Shown in pieces: positions 39,507-48,275 of a stretch of 64,000 nucleotides of DNA; positions within the stretch are counted from its first letter, which is position 1, and every line of letters starts with the position of its first letter. Position numbers and translations under genes: made by a program. The notes beneath the pieces are model-generated. The model saw nothing but the letters and a program-made list of their open reading frames with translations, made no database searches and was not told where the DNA came from. The DNA is from an uncultured Comamonas sp. GTDB lineage: Bacteria; Pseudomonadota; Gammaproteobacteria; Burkholderiales; Burkholderiaceae_C. Location of the stretch: positions 171,584 to 235,583 of the forward strand of contig CAMZGS010000005.1 of the NCBI GenBank assembly GCA_947306475.1. The letters run 5' to 3'.

Positions 39507-40364
39507 ATGACTGCCCACATCATCGACGGCAAAGCCCTCTCCGCACAACTGCGTTCCGAAGTTGCACAACGTGCAGCAGCACTGACTGCCAAAGGCACCA
39601 AGCCTGGTCTGGCAGTGATCCTGGTCGGTGACAACCAGGCTTCGCAGGTGTACGTGCGCAACAAGGTCAAGGCCTGTGAGGATGTGGGCTTCCACTCCGT
39701 GCTGGAAAAGTACGATGCCTCGATGACCGAAGCCGAGCTGCTGGCCCGCGTGGAAGCGCTGAACAACGATCCCAGCATCCACGGCATCCTGGTGCAGCTG
39801 CCCCTGCCCAAACACATTGACGACCACAAGGTCATCGAGACCATCTCCCCCACCAAGGACGTGGATGGCTTCCATGTGGCCAGCGCCGGCGCGCTGATGG
39901 TGGGTGAAGTCGGCTTCAAGGCCTGCACACCCTACGGCTGCATGAAGATGCTCGAATCCATCGGCATGAAGGACCTGCGTGGCAAGCACGCCGTGGTGAT
40001 CGGCCGCTCCAACATCGTCGGCAAGCCCATGGCCATGATGCTGCTGGCTGCGAACGCCACCGTCACCATCTGCCACAGCGGCACCGCCGATCTGGGTGCC
40101 ATGACGCGCCAGGCCGACATCGTGGTGGCCGCAGTGGGCAAGCGCAATGTACTCACCGCCGACATGGTCAAGCCCGGCGCCGTGGTGATCGACGTGGGCA
40201 TGAACCGCGATGATGCCGGCAAGCTGTGTGGCGATGTGGACTACGAAGGCTGCAAGGAAGTCGCTGGCTACATCACTCCCGTGCCCGGTGGCGTGGGCCC
40301 CATGACCATCACCATGCTGCTGGTCAACACCATGGAAGCGGCCGAGCGCGCTGCGGCGGCATAA
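39507..40364 (+). CDS. folD: bifunctional methylenetetrahydrofolate dehydrogenase/cyclohydrolase
   Basis: A 285-residue FolD that converts methylene-THF to formyl-THF in two steps with NADP. The family motifs are [20 protein letters not shown] (catalytic Lys), [24 protein letters not shown], and [17 protein letters not shown] with [19 protein letters not shown] at the end. The length is that of E. coli FolD. It starts 39 bases after the response regulator gene. No ZTP riboswitch is seen here, in contrast to glyA. Confidence 0.98.
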   Translation: MTAHIIDGKALSAQLRSEVAQRAAALTAKGTKPGLAVILVGDNQASQVYVRNKVKACEDVGFHSVLEKYDASMTEAELLARVEALNNDPSIHGILVQLPLPKHIDDHKVIETISPTKDVDGFHVASAGALMVGEVGFKACTPYGCMKMLESIGMKDLRGKHAVVIGRSNIVGKPMAMMLLAANATVTICHSGTADLGAMTRQADIVVAAVGKRNVLTADMVKPGAVVIDVGMNRDDAGKLCGDVDYEGCKEVAGYITPVPGGVGPMTITMLLVNTMEAAERAAAA

Positions 40365-40398
40365 GCCACCAGCCACAACCGGCGCGGCGCACACTGCA

Positions 40399-40441
40399 TT
40401 CCCATCGGACAGCAGCGGCGCCGCAGGATGGGAACCTTTTC
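40399..40441 (+). terminator. probable terminator after folD
   Basis: Outer arms TTCCCATC/GATGGGAA enclose an inner GCGGCGCCGC palindrome and are followed by CCTTTT. It lies 25 bases before the msrB start. Confidence 0.45.
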
Positions 40442-40465
40442 CTCACGCGCTGCCCCATACCCTCC

Positions 40466-40879
40466 ATGCAATTTCCCATTCAGAAGACGGCCGAGCAATG
40501 GCAGGCCCTGCTGCAAGCCAAGGGGGCAGAGCCTGCGGCCTTTGCCGTCACCCGCCAGGCAGCCACCGAGCGCCCGTTCACCGGCAGATACGAGCAGCAC
40601 TGGGCCAATGGCCAATACCACTGCATCTGCTGCGGTGCCCAGCTGTTTGAATCCGAAACCAAATTCGACGCTGGCTGCGGCTGGCCCAGCTTTTACCGGG
40701 CCCTGCCCGGCGCCATCACCGAGGTGGCCGACCACAGCCACGGCATGGTGCGGGTCGAGACGCTGTGCAGCCAGTGCGGCGCCCATCTGGGCCACGTCTT
40801 TCCCGATGGTCCGGCACCGACCGGCCTGCGCTACTGCATGAACTCGGCCGCGCTGGAATTCTCCGCCGCCGACGCCTGA
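40466..40879 (+). CDS. msrB: peptide-methionine (R)-S-oxide reductase MsrB
   Basis: A 137-residue MsrB that reduces R-methionine sulfoxide in proteins. The zinc-binding CxxC pairs are CICCGAQL and [12 protein letters not shown]; the catalytic Cys is in [24 protein letters not shown] is the substrate loop. ATG 40466 gives the usual length; the frame is open far upstream without a good start. yciB follows after 72 bases. Confidence 0.95.
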   Translation: MQFPIQKTAEQWQALLQAKGAEPAAFAVTRQAATERPFTGRYEQHWANGQYHCICCGAQLFESETKFDAGCGWPSFYRALPGAITEVADHSHGMVRVETLCSQCGAHLGHVFPDGPAPTGLRYCMNSAALEFSAADA

Positions 40880-40951
40880 CCTTTCCCCAGCCCGCGCCTA
40901 CCGGATGGATGGCCCATCTTCCACCCCTGCTGTACGTACCACGGCATCCCC

Positions 40952-41509
40952 ATGAAACTGTTGATCGATTTTTTCCCCATTGCCCTGTTCTTTGCCGCTT
41001 TCAAGCTGTGGGGCATCTACCCGGCCACCGCCGTGGCCATCGTGGCCACCGTGGTGCAGATTGCCTACCTACGCTGGAAGCTGGGCAAGGTCGAACCCAT
41101 GCAGTGGGTCAGTCTGGGCGTCATCGTGCTGTTTGGCGGAGCCACTCTGCTGGCGCAGAACGAAAGCTTCATCAAGTGGAAGCCCAGCGTGCTGTACTGG
41201 CTGATGGGCGGCGTGCTGTTCGTCGGCCAGGTGGTGCTGAGGAAGAACTTCATCCAGAAACTCATGGGTGCGCAACTGCAACTGCCCGAGCATGTCTGGC
41301 GCACCCTGAACTGGGCCTGGATCGGCTTTTTTTCGGCCATGGGCGCCCTCAACCTGTGGGTGGCCTACCAGTTCGACACCGACACCTGGGTCAACTTCAA
41401 GATGTTTGGCGGCCTAGGGCTGATGCTGCTGTTCGTGCTGGGCCAGGCAGCGTACATGAGCCGCTATCTGCAAGAGCCCGCCGCCCAGGAACAAGTCCGC
41501 AAACCCTGA
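40952..41509 (+). CDS. yciB: septation/intracellular membrane protein YciB
   Basis: A 185-residue protein with five to six hydrophobic segments; MKLLIDFFPIALFFAAFKLWGIYPATA at the N-terminus and LNWAWIGFFSAMGALNLWVAYQF near residue 120 are typical of the YciB/IspZ (septation protein A) family, inner membrane proteins involved in envelope integrity and cell division. bolA starts 5 bases after its stop, so they are probably one transcript with the parvulin gene. Confidence 0.95.
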   Translation: MKLLIDFFPIALFFAAFKLWGIYPATAVAIVATVVQIAYLRWKLGKVEPMQWVSLGVIVLFGGATLLAQNESFIKWKPSVLYWLMGGVLFVGQVVLRKNFIQKLMGAQLQLPEHVWRTLNWAWIGFFSAMGALNLWVAYQFDTDTWVNFKMFGGLGLMLLFVLGQAAYMSRYLQEPAAQEQVRKP

Positions 41510-41514
41510 ACACC

Positions 41515-41793
41515 ATGAGTCATCCAACGCCCCCCTTCCCCGTCACCGCTGCGGCCCTGGAAGCCGCCCTGCGCGAGCGCCTGGCCCCGACGGTGCTGGA
41601 AGTGATCGACGAAAGCTACCAGCACGAAGGCCATGCCGGCGCCAACGGCACGGGGTTTGGCACGCACTTTCGCGTGCGTATCGACTGCGCCGCATTTGCC
41701 GGCCAGAACAAGGTGGCGCGACACCGCCTTGTGTATGATTGCCTGCGCCCGTTCTTTTCCCAGGGCCTGCACGCCTTGGCCATTGAAGCCTGA
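41515..41793 (+). CDS. bolA: BolA family protein
   Basis: A 92-residue BolA-like protein: AALEAALRERLAPTVLEVIDESYQHEGHAG with the conserved His that helps bind a [2Fe-2S] cluster with a monothiol glutaredoxin, the FRVRIDCAAFAGQNKVARHRLVYDCL core and the C-terminal GLHALAIEA. It follows yciB by 5 bases; the parvulin gene starts 43 bases after its stop. Whether it is BolA or IbaG-type cannot be told with certainty. Confidence 0.92.
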   Translation: MSHPTPPFPVTAAALEAALRERLAPTVLEVIDESYQHEGHAGANGTGFGTHFRVRIDCAAFAGQNKVARHRLVYDCLRPFFSQGLHALAIEA

Positions 41794-41836
41794 GCATTGC
41801 TTTCTCCCCTCCCTTTTCCTTTCACACTTTCTACCC

Positions 41837-42628
41837 ATGCAAAAAAAGCTTTTGGCCAACATCGTGGCCGCCACCATTTTGGGCACCGCCGCCCTGGGTG
41901 CTTCGGCACAGAACGCTGCTGTGGTGAACGGCAAGCCCGTTCCCATGGAGCGCTTGAACATACTCAAGCAACAAATTGAAGAGCGCAGTGGCCAGGCGTT
42001 GCCCGCCGAAATGGAAAGCCAGCTGCGCGAAGAAGTCATCATGCGTGAAGTCTTCGCCCAGGAAGCCCAGCGCCGTGGCCTGGAGCGCAGCGCCAACTTC
42101 AAGAACAACCTGGACATCGCGCGCCAGACCCTGCTGATCCGCGAGCTGTTCCTGGACTTCGAGAAGAACAACCCCATCACCGATGCCGAAGTGCAGGCCG
42201 AATACGACAGGGTTGCCGCAGCCAACAGCGGCAAGGAGTACAAGGCCAGCCACATCCTGGTGGAGGACGAAGCCAAGGCCAGGGCGCTGCTGGCCGACAT
42301 CAAGTCCGGCAAGAAGAAGTTTGCCGATGTGGCCAAGAAAGAGTCCAAGGACCCCGGTTCTGGCGCTCAGGGCGGCGATCTGGGCTGGGCCAACCCCGCC
42401 AGCTACGTGCCTGAATTCACCGAAGCCATGATCAAGCTGGGCAAGAACGAACTGGCCGCCGAGCCGGTGAAGAGCCAGTTTGGCTGGCACATCATCCGCG
42501 TGGACGACGTCCGCGACGCCCAGCTACCCAGCGTGGAGGACGTCAAGCCCCAGATCGTGCAAGAGCTGCAACAGCGCAAGATGCAGCAGTTCCAGGAAGA
42601 ACTGCGCGCCAAGGCCAAGGTGGAATAA
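41837..42628 (+). CDS. periplasmic peptidyl-prolyl isomerase, parvulin type
   Basis: A 263-residue exported foldase. A signal peptide (about residues 1-24, ending LGASAQ) is followed by a SurA-like N-terminal helical part and one parvulin domain: ASHILVEDEAKARALL, GGDLGWANPASYVPEFTEAM, and FGWHIIRVDD near the C-terminus. It aids folding of outer membrane or periplasmic proteins. The hydrophilic C-terminal helix (LQQRKMQQFQEELRAKAKVE) is as in PrsA-like proteins. It closes the yciB-bolA group and is followed by a strong terminator. Confidence 0.93.
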   Translation: MQKKLLANIVAATILGTAALGASAQNAAVVNGKPVPMERLNILKQQIEERSGQALPAEMESQLREEVIMREVFAQEAQRRGLERSANFKNNLDIARQTLLIRELFLDFEKNNPITDAEVQAEYDRVAAANSGKEYKASHILVEDEAKARALLADIKSGKKKFADVAKKESKDPGSGAQGGDLGWANPASYVPEFTEAMIKLGKNELAAEPVKSQFGWHIIRVDDVRDAQLPSVEDVKPQIVQELQQRKMQQFQEELRAKAKVE

Positions 42629-42658
42629 GCGCCAAGGCCAAGAAGCCTCTGCTGCAAG

Positions 42659-42686
42659 GCGGCCCTCCCCGGGGGGCCGCTTTTTT
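42659..42686 (+). terminator. rho-independent terminator
   Basis: GCGGCCC/GGGCCGC arms around a GC-rich loop, then six T residues. It ends the parvulin transcript and abuts the stop of the convergent Crp-family gene. Confidence 0.88.
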
Positions 42687-43405
42687 CATTCCATGACGGA
42701 GGCGATGCGCATGAGCGCCTCACGCTGGCGCACCACCAGACCGGCCGGCTCGATGCGGATGCAGCCTTCGCGCTCCATGCTCTTGAGCTCCTGGTTGACG
42801 CGCTGGCGCGAAGCGCCCAGCAGCTGCGCCAGCTCTTCCTGCGCCAGTTGCAGACCGATGCGCACTTCCTGCCCGTTTTCCAGACTGGGGATGCCGTAGC
42901 TGCGCACCAGATGCAGCAGCTGCTTGGCCAGGCGCGCGCGCAGCGGCAAGGTGTTGAGGTCTTCCACCAGCCCGTAGAGCTGGCGCAGGCGGCGCGATTG
43001 CAACCACAGCAGTGCCTCGTACAGCTCAGTATGCACGCTCAGGATGCGCCGCAGATCGGCCTTGGCCACGCACAGCAGCGTGGTGGCGCCGTGGGCATAG
43101 GCATCGTGGGTGCAGCGGTCACCATCGAAAATGGTGCTCTCGCCAAACCACACCCCGGGCTCCACATAGGCCAGCGTCACCTGCTTGCCCGAAATCGAGG
43201 TGGAACTCACCCGCACCGCACCCTTGGCGCAGGCCCCCCATTCCTCGGGTACATCACCCCTGGCACAGATCAGCTCCCCATCCCGGTAACGCTTGGTGTA
43301 GGCGCAGCGCAGGATGTCGTGCCGCAGTGACGGGGACAGGCTGGAGAACCAGCGCCCTGCGTTGATGACTTCTCTTTCCTCGGGAGTGAGAATGGGGTTG
43401 TCCAT
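42686..43405 (-). CDS. Crp/Fnr family transcriptional regulator
   Basis: A 239-residue regulator: cyclic-nucleotide-binding-like beta-barrel (RDGELICARGDVPEEWGACAKGAVRV, YVEPGVWFGESTIFDG) and a C-terminal winged helix with LAQEELAQLLGASRQRVNQELKSMEREGCI as recognition region. It lacks the four-cysteine arrangement of FNR, so it is closer to the Crp-like group without an iron-sulfur cluster. I chose ATG 43405 (MDNPILTPEERE); a TTG at 43438 is the other possibility. Its ligand and targets are unknown. Confidence 0.9.
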   Translation of the reverse strand: MDNPILTPEEREVINAGRWFSSLSPSLRHDILRCAYTKRYRDGELICARGDVPEEWGACAKGAVRVSSTSISGKQVTLAYVEPGVWFGESTIFDGDRCTHDAYAHGATTLLCVAKADLRRILSVHTELYEALLWLQSRRLRQLYGLVEDLNTLPLRARLAKQLLHLVRSYGIPSLENGQEVRIGLQLAQEELAQLLGASRQRVNQELKSMEREGCIRIEPAGLVVRQREALMRIASVME

Positions 43406-43436
43406 GGTCGATCCGGAACTTTGAAGCAGCACTATC

Positions 43437-43529
43437 AAAAAAGAGAGCTTCTAGCGCTCAAGTGTCAAGGATTTAAGGGATAAATCACCCTGAAACCTAG
43501 ACCTAACAAGCGCAAACAGCTCTCTTTTC
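43437..43529. repeat. dispersed palindromic repeat, copy H (endopeptidase 3' end)
   Basis: Outer arms AAAAAGAGAGCT/AGCTCTCTTTT, inner AGCGCT and AAGCGC, 93 bases long. It begins 7 bases downstream of the endopeptidase stop codon. Confidence 0.75.
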
Positions 43530-43535
43530 ATGAGT

Positions 43536-44684
43536 TCAAAAACTGCCGTGCCGCGCCAGGGTGGACTCGGACTGCCCCTGCACCCACTGGCGCACGCGCT
43601 GGGCATCGGCAATGCGGGCCGCTGTGCTCATGGAATCCAGGAACACCATGATGAGATTGCGCCCGGCAATCTCGGCCTGCATCACCAGGCAGCGCCCGGC
43701 CTCGGAGATGTAGCCCGTCTTTTGCAGGCCGATCTCCCAGTCGTCGTTGCGCACCAGGCGGTTGGTGTTGTTGAAACGCAGGGTGCGGTTGCCCACATCC
43801 ACCTCTGCGCTGGCAGAGGTCGAGAAGGCGCGCAGCAGCGGGTTGGCGTGCGCCACGTTGACCAGCGTGGCCAGGTCGCGTGCGCTGGACTGGTTGTTGC
43901 TGGACAACCCTGTCGGATCGACAAAGCGCGTATCGGTCATGCCAAGCAGCCTGGCCTTCAGGTTCATGCGGCGCACAAACGCCTGCACGCCACCGGGATA
44001 GGTACGCCCCAGGGCGTGGGCTGCGCGGTTTTCGCTGGACATCAGCGCCAGATGCAGTAATTCCTCGCGGCTGAGTCTGGCCCCTACATGCAGACGCGAG
44101 CTGCTGCGCTTGATGGTGTCCACATCGTCCTGGGTGATGGTGATGATCTCGTCCATGGGCAGCTTGGCCTCGGTGACGATCAGGCCCGTCATCAGCTTGG
44201 TGATGGAGGCAATGGGCAGCACCGCCTGCTCGTTCTTGCTCAGCAGCACCTCCTTGGTGTCCTGATCCATGACGAACGCCACGCTCGACTGCAATGCCAG
44301 CGGGTCGCTGGCCTGGTGCAGCCCGGCCAACTGCCCAAACGATGGACGGGCCGCTGCCACTGCAGCGCTGGCTGCGGCAGCCTTGGCCACGCGCTGGCGG
44401 GTTGCATGGCGTTTTTTGGCGGAAGCTGTCTTGGTCCGGCTGGCTGTAGCGCCCTTGGCCTTGCTGGCTGCGGTGCTACGGTTGGCGGCGGCCCTGCGGG
44501 GCGCTGCGGGTTTGCTGGCCTTGCCTGCGGTTTTCTTGGCACTGGCCGCTGCGGGACTTTTCTTGGCTGGCGCCCTGGCCGCCTGGGCGGTCACTGAGCC
44601 CAATGCCAGCGCCCAACCAAGCAATACGACGGAAAGCACGCGAGCCCACCGTCCAGCCCGCACCCGACCAATCCCAGCACCCAT
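43536..44684 (-). CDS. pbpG: D-alanyl-D-alanine endopeptidase, PBP7/DacA family
   Basis: A 382-residue serine peptidase of the penicillin-binding S11 family. After a signal peptide (residues 14-38, VLSVVLLGWALALGSVTAQA) there is a Lys/Ala-rich low-complexity stretch of about 70 residues, then the catalytic triad motifs: SITK in LPIASITKLMTG, SEN in ALMSSENRAAHAL, and KTG in GLQKTGYISEAG. These enzymes cleave peptidoglycan cross-links in the periplasm. Start ATG 44684 follows GGGGACGG; the open frame reaches 44816 into leuA. The basic linker is unusually long. Confidence 0.9.
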   Translation of the reverse strand: MGAGIGRVRAGRWARVLSVVLLGWALALGSVTAQAARAPAKKSPAAASAKKTAGKASKPAAPRRAAANRSTAASKAKGATASRTKTASAKKRHATRQRVAKAAAASAAVAAARPSFGQLAGLHQASDPLALQSSVAFVMDQDTKEVLLSKNEQAVLPIASITKLMTGLIVTEAKLPMDEIITITQDDVDTIKRSSSRLHVGARLSREELLHLALMSSENRAAHALGRTYPGGVQAFVRRMNLKARLLGMTDTRFVDPTGLSSNNQSSARDLATLVNVAHANPLLRAFSTSASAEVDVGNRTLRFNNTNRLVRNDDWEIGLQKTGYISEAGRCLVMQAEIAGRNLIMVFLDSMSTAARIADAQRVRQWVQGQSESTLARHGSF

Positions 44685-44703
44685 AACCGTCCCCGTAACA
44701 GAG

Positions 44704-44738
44704 CCAAAAAATGTGTCGCACACCTGCGCGACACATTT
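44704..44738 (-). terminator. terminator of the leuA pair
   Basis: On the minus strand AATGTGTCGC/GCGACACATT arms with an eight-base loop, then TTTTTT. It follows the leuA stop by about 13 bases. Confidence 0.85.
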
Positions 44739-44751
44739 GGAGAGGAAAAAA

Positions 44752-46305
44752 TTATATAGCGCCCGCCCCTTGCGCCGGGACGGATTCCGCTTGTCCGTAC
44801 AGGCGATTAAGGGCATTCAGATAAGCCTTGGCCGAGGCCACGATCACATCCGGATCGGCGCCCACGCCATTGACCACGCGACCAGCACGTTGCAGGCGCA
44901 CTGCCACCTCGCCCTGGCTTTCGGTGGAGCCGCTGATGGCGTTGATGGAGAACAGCAGCATCTCCGCACCACTGTTGACCTGGCTTTCGATGGCCTTGAA
45001 GCAGGCATCGACCGGGCCATTGCCCTGGGCGCTGGCCTTGATTTCGCGGCCTTCGTGCTGAAACACCACTTCAGCGCGCGAGGGCTCACCCGTCTCGCTG
45101 TGCTGGACCAGGGAGACAAAGCCGAACACATCGTCCGGGGTCTTGGCACCTTCCATCTGCACCAGGGCCAGGATGTCCTCGTCGAAGATTTCGCTCTTGC
45201 GGTCGGCCAGCTCCTTGAAAGCGGCAAAGGCGGTGTTGATGGCCGCTTCGCTGTCCAGCTCCACGCCCAGCTCCTGCAGGCGCTGCTTGAAGGCATTGCG
45301 CCCCGAGAGCTTGCCCAGCACGATCTTGTTGGCGCTCCAGCCCACATCCTCGGCGCGCATGATCTCGTAGGTGTCGCGCGCCTTGAGCACGCCATCCTGG
45401 TGGATGCCGCTGGCGTGGGCAAAAGCGTTGGCGCCCACCACGGCCTTGTTGGGCTGCACGACAAAGCCGGTGATCTGGCTGACCATGCGGCTGCTGGCCA
45501 CGATGTGCTCGGTGGCGATGTTCACATCCAGACCGAAGTAGTCGCGGCGCGTCTTGACGGCCATGACCACTTCTTCCAGCGCGCAGTTGCCCGCACGCTC
45601 GCCCAGACCGTTGATGGTGCACTCCACCTGACGCGCGCCGCCGATCTTGACGCCAGCCAGGCTGTTGGCCACGGCCATGCCCAGGTCGTTGTGGCAGTGC
45701 ACGCTCCAGATGGCCTTGTCGGCATTGGGCACGCGCTCGCGCAGGTTCTTGATGAAGTTGCCGTACAGCTCGGGGATGCCGTAGCCGACGGTATCGGGGA
45801 TGTTGATGGTGCTGGCGCCTTCGTTGATCACGGCCTCGATCACGCGGCACAAAAAGTCCGGATCGCTGCGGTAGCCATCCTCGGCGCTGAACTCGATGTC
45901 ATCGAGCAGGTTGCGCGCAAAGCGCACGCTGCGCTTGGCCTGCTCGAGCACCTCTTCGGGGCTCATGCGCAGCTTTTTCTCCATGTGCAGCGGGCTGGTG
46001 GCGATGAAGGTGTGGATGCGCGCGCGCTGGGCGTCCTTGAGCGCCTCGGCCGAACGCGAAATATCCCGGTCGTTGGCGCGGGCCAGGGAGCACACCGTCA
46101 CGTCCTTGACCGCGCGGGCAATGGCCTGCACGGACTCGAAGTCGCCGTTGGAGGCGGCGGCAAAACCGGCCTCAATCACATCGACGCGCAGACGTTCGAG
46201 CTGGCGCGCAATACGCACCTTCTCGTCGCGCGTCATGGAAGCGCCGGGCGATTGCTCGCCGTCGCGCAAAGTGGTATCGAAAATGATCAAACGGTCGCTG
46301 CTCAT
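44752..46305 (-). CDS. leuA: 2-isopropylmalate synthase, type 1
   Basis: A 517-residue LeuA of the classic type: [17 protein letters not shown] at the N-terminus, [16 protein letters not shown] (metal ligands), and a regulatory C-terminal domain (RRVSREEVVF-like part with [16 protein letters not shown]). It condenses 2-ketoisovalerate with acetyl-CoA, the committed step to leucine. The gene is 36 bases downstream of the second, longer isopropylmalate synthase on the same strand. Both probably share the attenuator upstream of 48003. Confidence 0.95.
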   Translation of the reverse strand: MSSDRLIIFDTTLRDGEQSPGASMTRDEKVRIARQLERLRVDVIEAGFAAASNGDFESVQAIARAVKDVTVCSLARANDRDISRSAEALKDAQRARIHTFIATSPLHMEKKLRMSPEEVLEQAKRSVRFARNLLDDIEFSAEDGYRSDPDFLCRVIEAVINEGASTINIPDTVGYGIPELYGNFIKNLRERVPNADKAIWSVHCHNDLGMAVANSLAGVKIGGARQVECTINGLGERAGNCALEEVVMAVKTRRDYFGLDVNIATEHIVASSRMVSQITGFVVQPNKAVVGANAFAHASGIHQDGVLKARDTYEIMRAEDVGWSANKIVLGKLSGRNAFKQRLQELGVELDSEAAINTAFAAFKELADRKSEIFDEDILALVQMEGAKTPDDVFGFVSLVQHSETGEPSRAEVVFQHEGREIKASAQGNGPVDACFKAIESQVNSGAEMLLFSINAISGSTESQGEVAVRLQRAGRVVNGVGADPDVIVASAKAYLNALNRLYGQAESVPAQGAGAI

Positions 46306-46341
46306 GGTGTCATGCCCCCTTGGGTGTGTAAGTGGTGAAAT

Positions 46342-48003
46342 TTACGCTGCCACAGCCGCCTGAACGCCGGCGCGCTGCAAACCCGAAAGAATAGCGTGCA
46401 TGGAAGCCGAGACGATGTTCACATCGCGCCCCACGCCGTACACGCTTTGCTGCTCATCGACGCGCAGCTCGACATAGGCCATGGCCTGGGCATTGGCGCC
46501 CTCGCCCACGGCATGTTCGGTGTAGTCCTGCACGCGCACGCGGTGGCCCAGTGCGTCAGACAGCGCCTGCACAAAGGCATCGATGGCGCCATTGCCCTGC
46601 CCCTGCAGCGCCACGTCCTGGCCCTGCCACTGCACGCTGCCTTGCAGGCGTACCTGGCCCTTGTCCTGCTGCATGGCGTATTCCAGGCCGTGCTCTTTGG
46701 CCAGGCCGTATTCCTTTTCAAAGATCTTCCACAGGTCGGCGGCAGCAAATTCGGTGCCCAGGGCATCCATCTCGCGCTGCACCACCTGGCTGAATTCGAT
46801 TTGCAGGCGGCGCGGCAATTGCACGCCGTATTCGGTTTCCAGCAGGTAGGCAATGCCGCCCTTGCCCGACTGGCTGTTGACACGGATCACCGCCTCGTAG
46901 CTGCGCCCAAGGTCCTTGGGGTCGATGGGCAGGTAGGGAATTTCCCAAATGTCTCCCGGCTGCCGCGCGGCGAAGCCCTTCTTGATCGCATCCTGGTGCG
47001 AACCCGAGAACGAGGTGTAGACCAAATCGCCCGCATAGGGGTGGCGCGCCGGCACGGGCAACTGATTGCAGTACTCCACCTCGGCACGGATGGCGTCGAT
47101 GTCCGAGAAATCCAACTCAGGCGAAACGCCCTGCACATACATGTTGAGCGCAACGTTGACGATGTCCAGGTTGCCCGTGCGCTCCCCGTTGCCGAACAAA
47201 CAGCCTTCCACCCGGTGCGCGCCAGCCATCAGCGCCATCTCGGCGGCGGCCGTGCCCGTGCCGCGGTCATTATGCGGATGGACCGACAGCACGACCTCAG
47301 GCCGGTGGGCGAAGCGCCGCGCCATCCACTCGATCTGGTCCGCAAAGATGTTGGGCGTGGCCGCCTCCACCGTGGTGGGGAGGTTGAGAATGATGGGGCG
47401 GCCCGGTCCCCAGGCGGCAATGGCGGTCTCGCAGGCCTGCAGCGATACTTCGAGCTCTGCGAGGCTGAAGGTTTCGGGCGAATACTGCAGCACCCATTCG
47501 GTTTCGGGACGCGCATCGGTGAGCCTGCGCAGCTGGGTGATGTGGCGCTCCACCAGGGCCATGACCTCGGGCACATCCATGCCGAAGACCACCTTGCGCC
47601 ACACCGGCGCCACGGCGTTGTAGACATGCACGATGGCGCGGCGTGCGCCCTGCACGGCATCCACGGTGCGCGCGATCAGCTCCTCACGCGCCGGCGTCAT
47701 GACCTGGATGGTCACGTCCTGCGGAATGCGGTCTTCCTCGATGAGCTTGCGCACGAAGTCCCACTCGATCTGGGACGCAGCCGGAAAGCCGACTTCGATT
47801 TCCTTGAAGCCGATGCGCACCAGCATCTCGAACATCCGCAGCTTGCGTTGCAGGTCCATGGGCTCGATAAGCGCCTGGTTGCCATCACGCAGGTCTGTCG
47901 AAAGCCAGATCGGCGCACGGGTGATCTGCGCGTCTGGCCATGTGCGATCACGCAACTGCACAGGGGCAAAGGGACGGTATTTGCTGGCGGGGTTGGACAA
48001 CAT
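46342..48003 (-). CDS. 2-isopropylmalate synthase, type 2 (long form)
   Basis: A 553-residue isopropylmalate synthase of the second type found in Actinobacteria and many Proteobacteria: RTWPDAQITRAPIWLSTDLRDGNQALIEPMD (start of the barrel, with the catalytic Arg/Asp), SVHPHNDRGTGTAAAEMALMAGA (metal ligands), GCLFGNGERTGN, and a C-terminal leucine-binding domain (GNGAIDAFVQALSDALG). It is preceded by the leader peptide and attenuator. Together with leuA it gives this organism two isozymes in one operon, which is unusual and suggests differing feedback sensitivity. Confidence 0.95.
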   Translation of the reverse strand: MLSNPASKYRPFAPVQLRDRTWPDAQITRAPIWLSTDLRDGNQALIEPMDLQRKLRMFEMLVRIGFKEIEVGFPAASQIEWDFVRKLIEEDRIPQDVTIQVMTPAREELIARTVDAVQGARRAIVHVYNAVAPVWRKVVFGMDVPEVMALVERHITQLRRLTDARPETEWVLQYSPETFSLAELEVSLQACETAIAAWGPGRPIILNLPTTVEAATPNIFADQIEWMARRFAHRPEVVLSVHPHNDRGTGTAAAEMALMAGAHRVEGCLFGNGERTGNLDIVNVALNMYVQGVSPELDFSDIDAIRAEVEYCNQLPVPARHPYAGDLVYTSFSGSHQDAIKKGFAARQPGDIWEIPYLPIDPKDLGRSYEAVIRVNSQSGKGGIAYLLETEYGVQLPRRLQIEFSQVVQREMDALGTEFAAADLWKIFEKEYGLAKEHGLEYAMQQDKGQVRLQGSVQWQGQDVALQGQGNGAIDAFVQALSDALGHRVRVQDYTEHAVGEGANAQAMAYVELRVDEQQSVYGVGRDVNIVSASMHAILSGLQRAGVQAAVAA

Positions 48004-48052
48004 GGTGGAATCTCTCTTTCAAGGTAAAAGCCGCTGATCCGGAGCGGGGAAT

Positions 48053-48088
48053 AAAAAAACGGCCCGTCGCAAGGTGCTGACGGGCCGT
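48053..48088 (-). terminator. leucine attenuator hairpin
   Basis: On the minus strand a ten-base perfect stem ACGGCCCGTC/GACGGGCCGT with a ten-base loop and a run of seven T. It lies 27 bases after the leader peptide stop and 50 bases before the isopropylmalate synthase start. A competing pairing of GCCCG in the 5' arm with CGGGC at the end of the leader gene (48126-48131 region) would free the terminator. Confidence 0.85.
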
Positions 48089-48114
48089 GGAAGTAGTGGT
48101 GTAAGACGCGCGCG

Positions 48115-48171
48115 CTACTGGCTCTGCCCGGTGGACATGCCTAGTAGTAGGTTGGTGGTTTGCGTGAACAT
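48115..48171 (-). CDS. leuL: leucine leader peptide
   Basis: An 18-residue open frame, MFTQTTNLLLGMSTGQSQ, in which the three leucines are consecutive CTA codons, rare in this GC-rich genome. It lies between pssA and the isopropylmalate synthase gene, followed by the terminator hairpin above. Ribosome stalling at the CTA run under leucine shortage would be the sensing step. A TAGAGT -10-like element ends seven bases before the ATG, so the peptide may be translated from a very short 5' leader. Confidence 0.8.
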   Translation of the reverse strand: MFTQTTNLLLGMSTGQSQ

Positions 48172-48275
48172 GGCGAACACTCTAGCACAATTTGCTGCGC
48201 TGCAACCAACGCGGTTGACGCTGGCTGAAGGCGCGTTTCGATACTGCCGACGCCACAGCCACCACCGCGCAGGCA

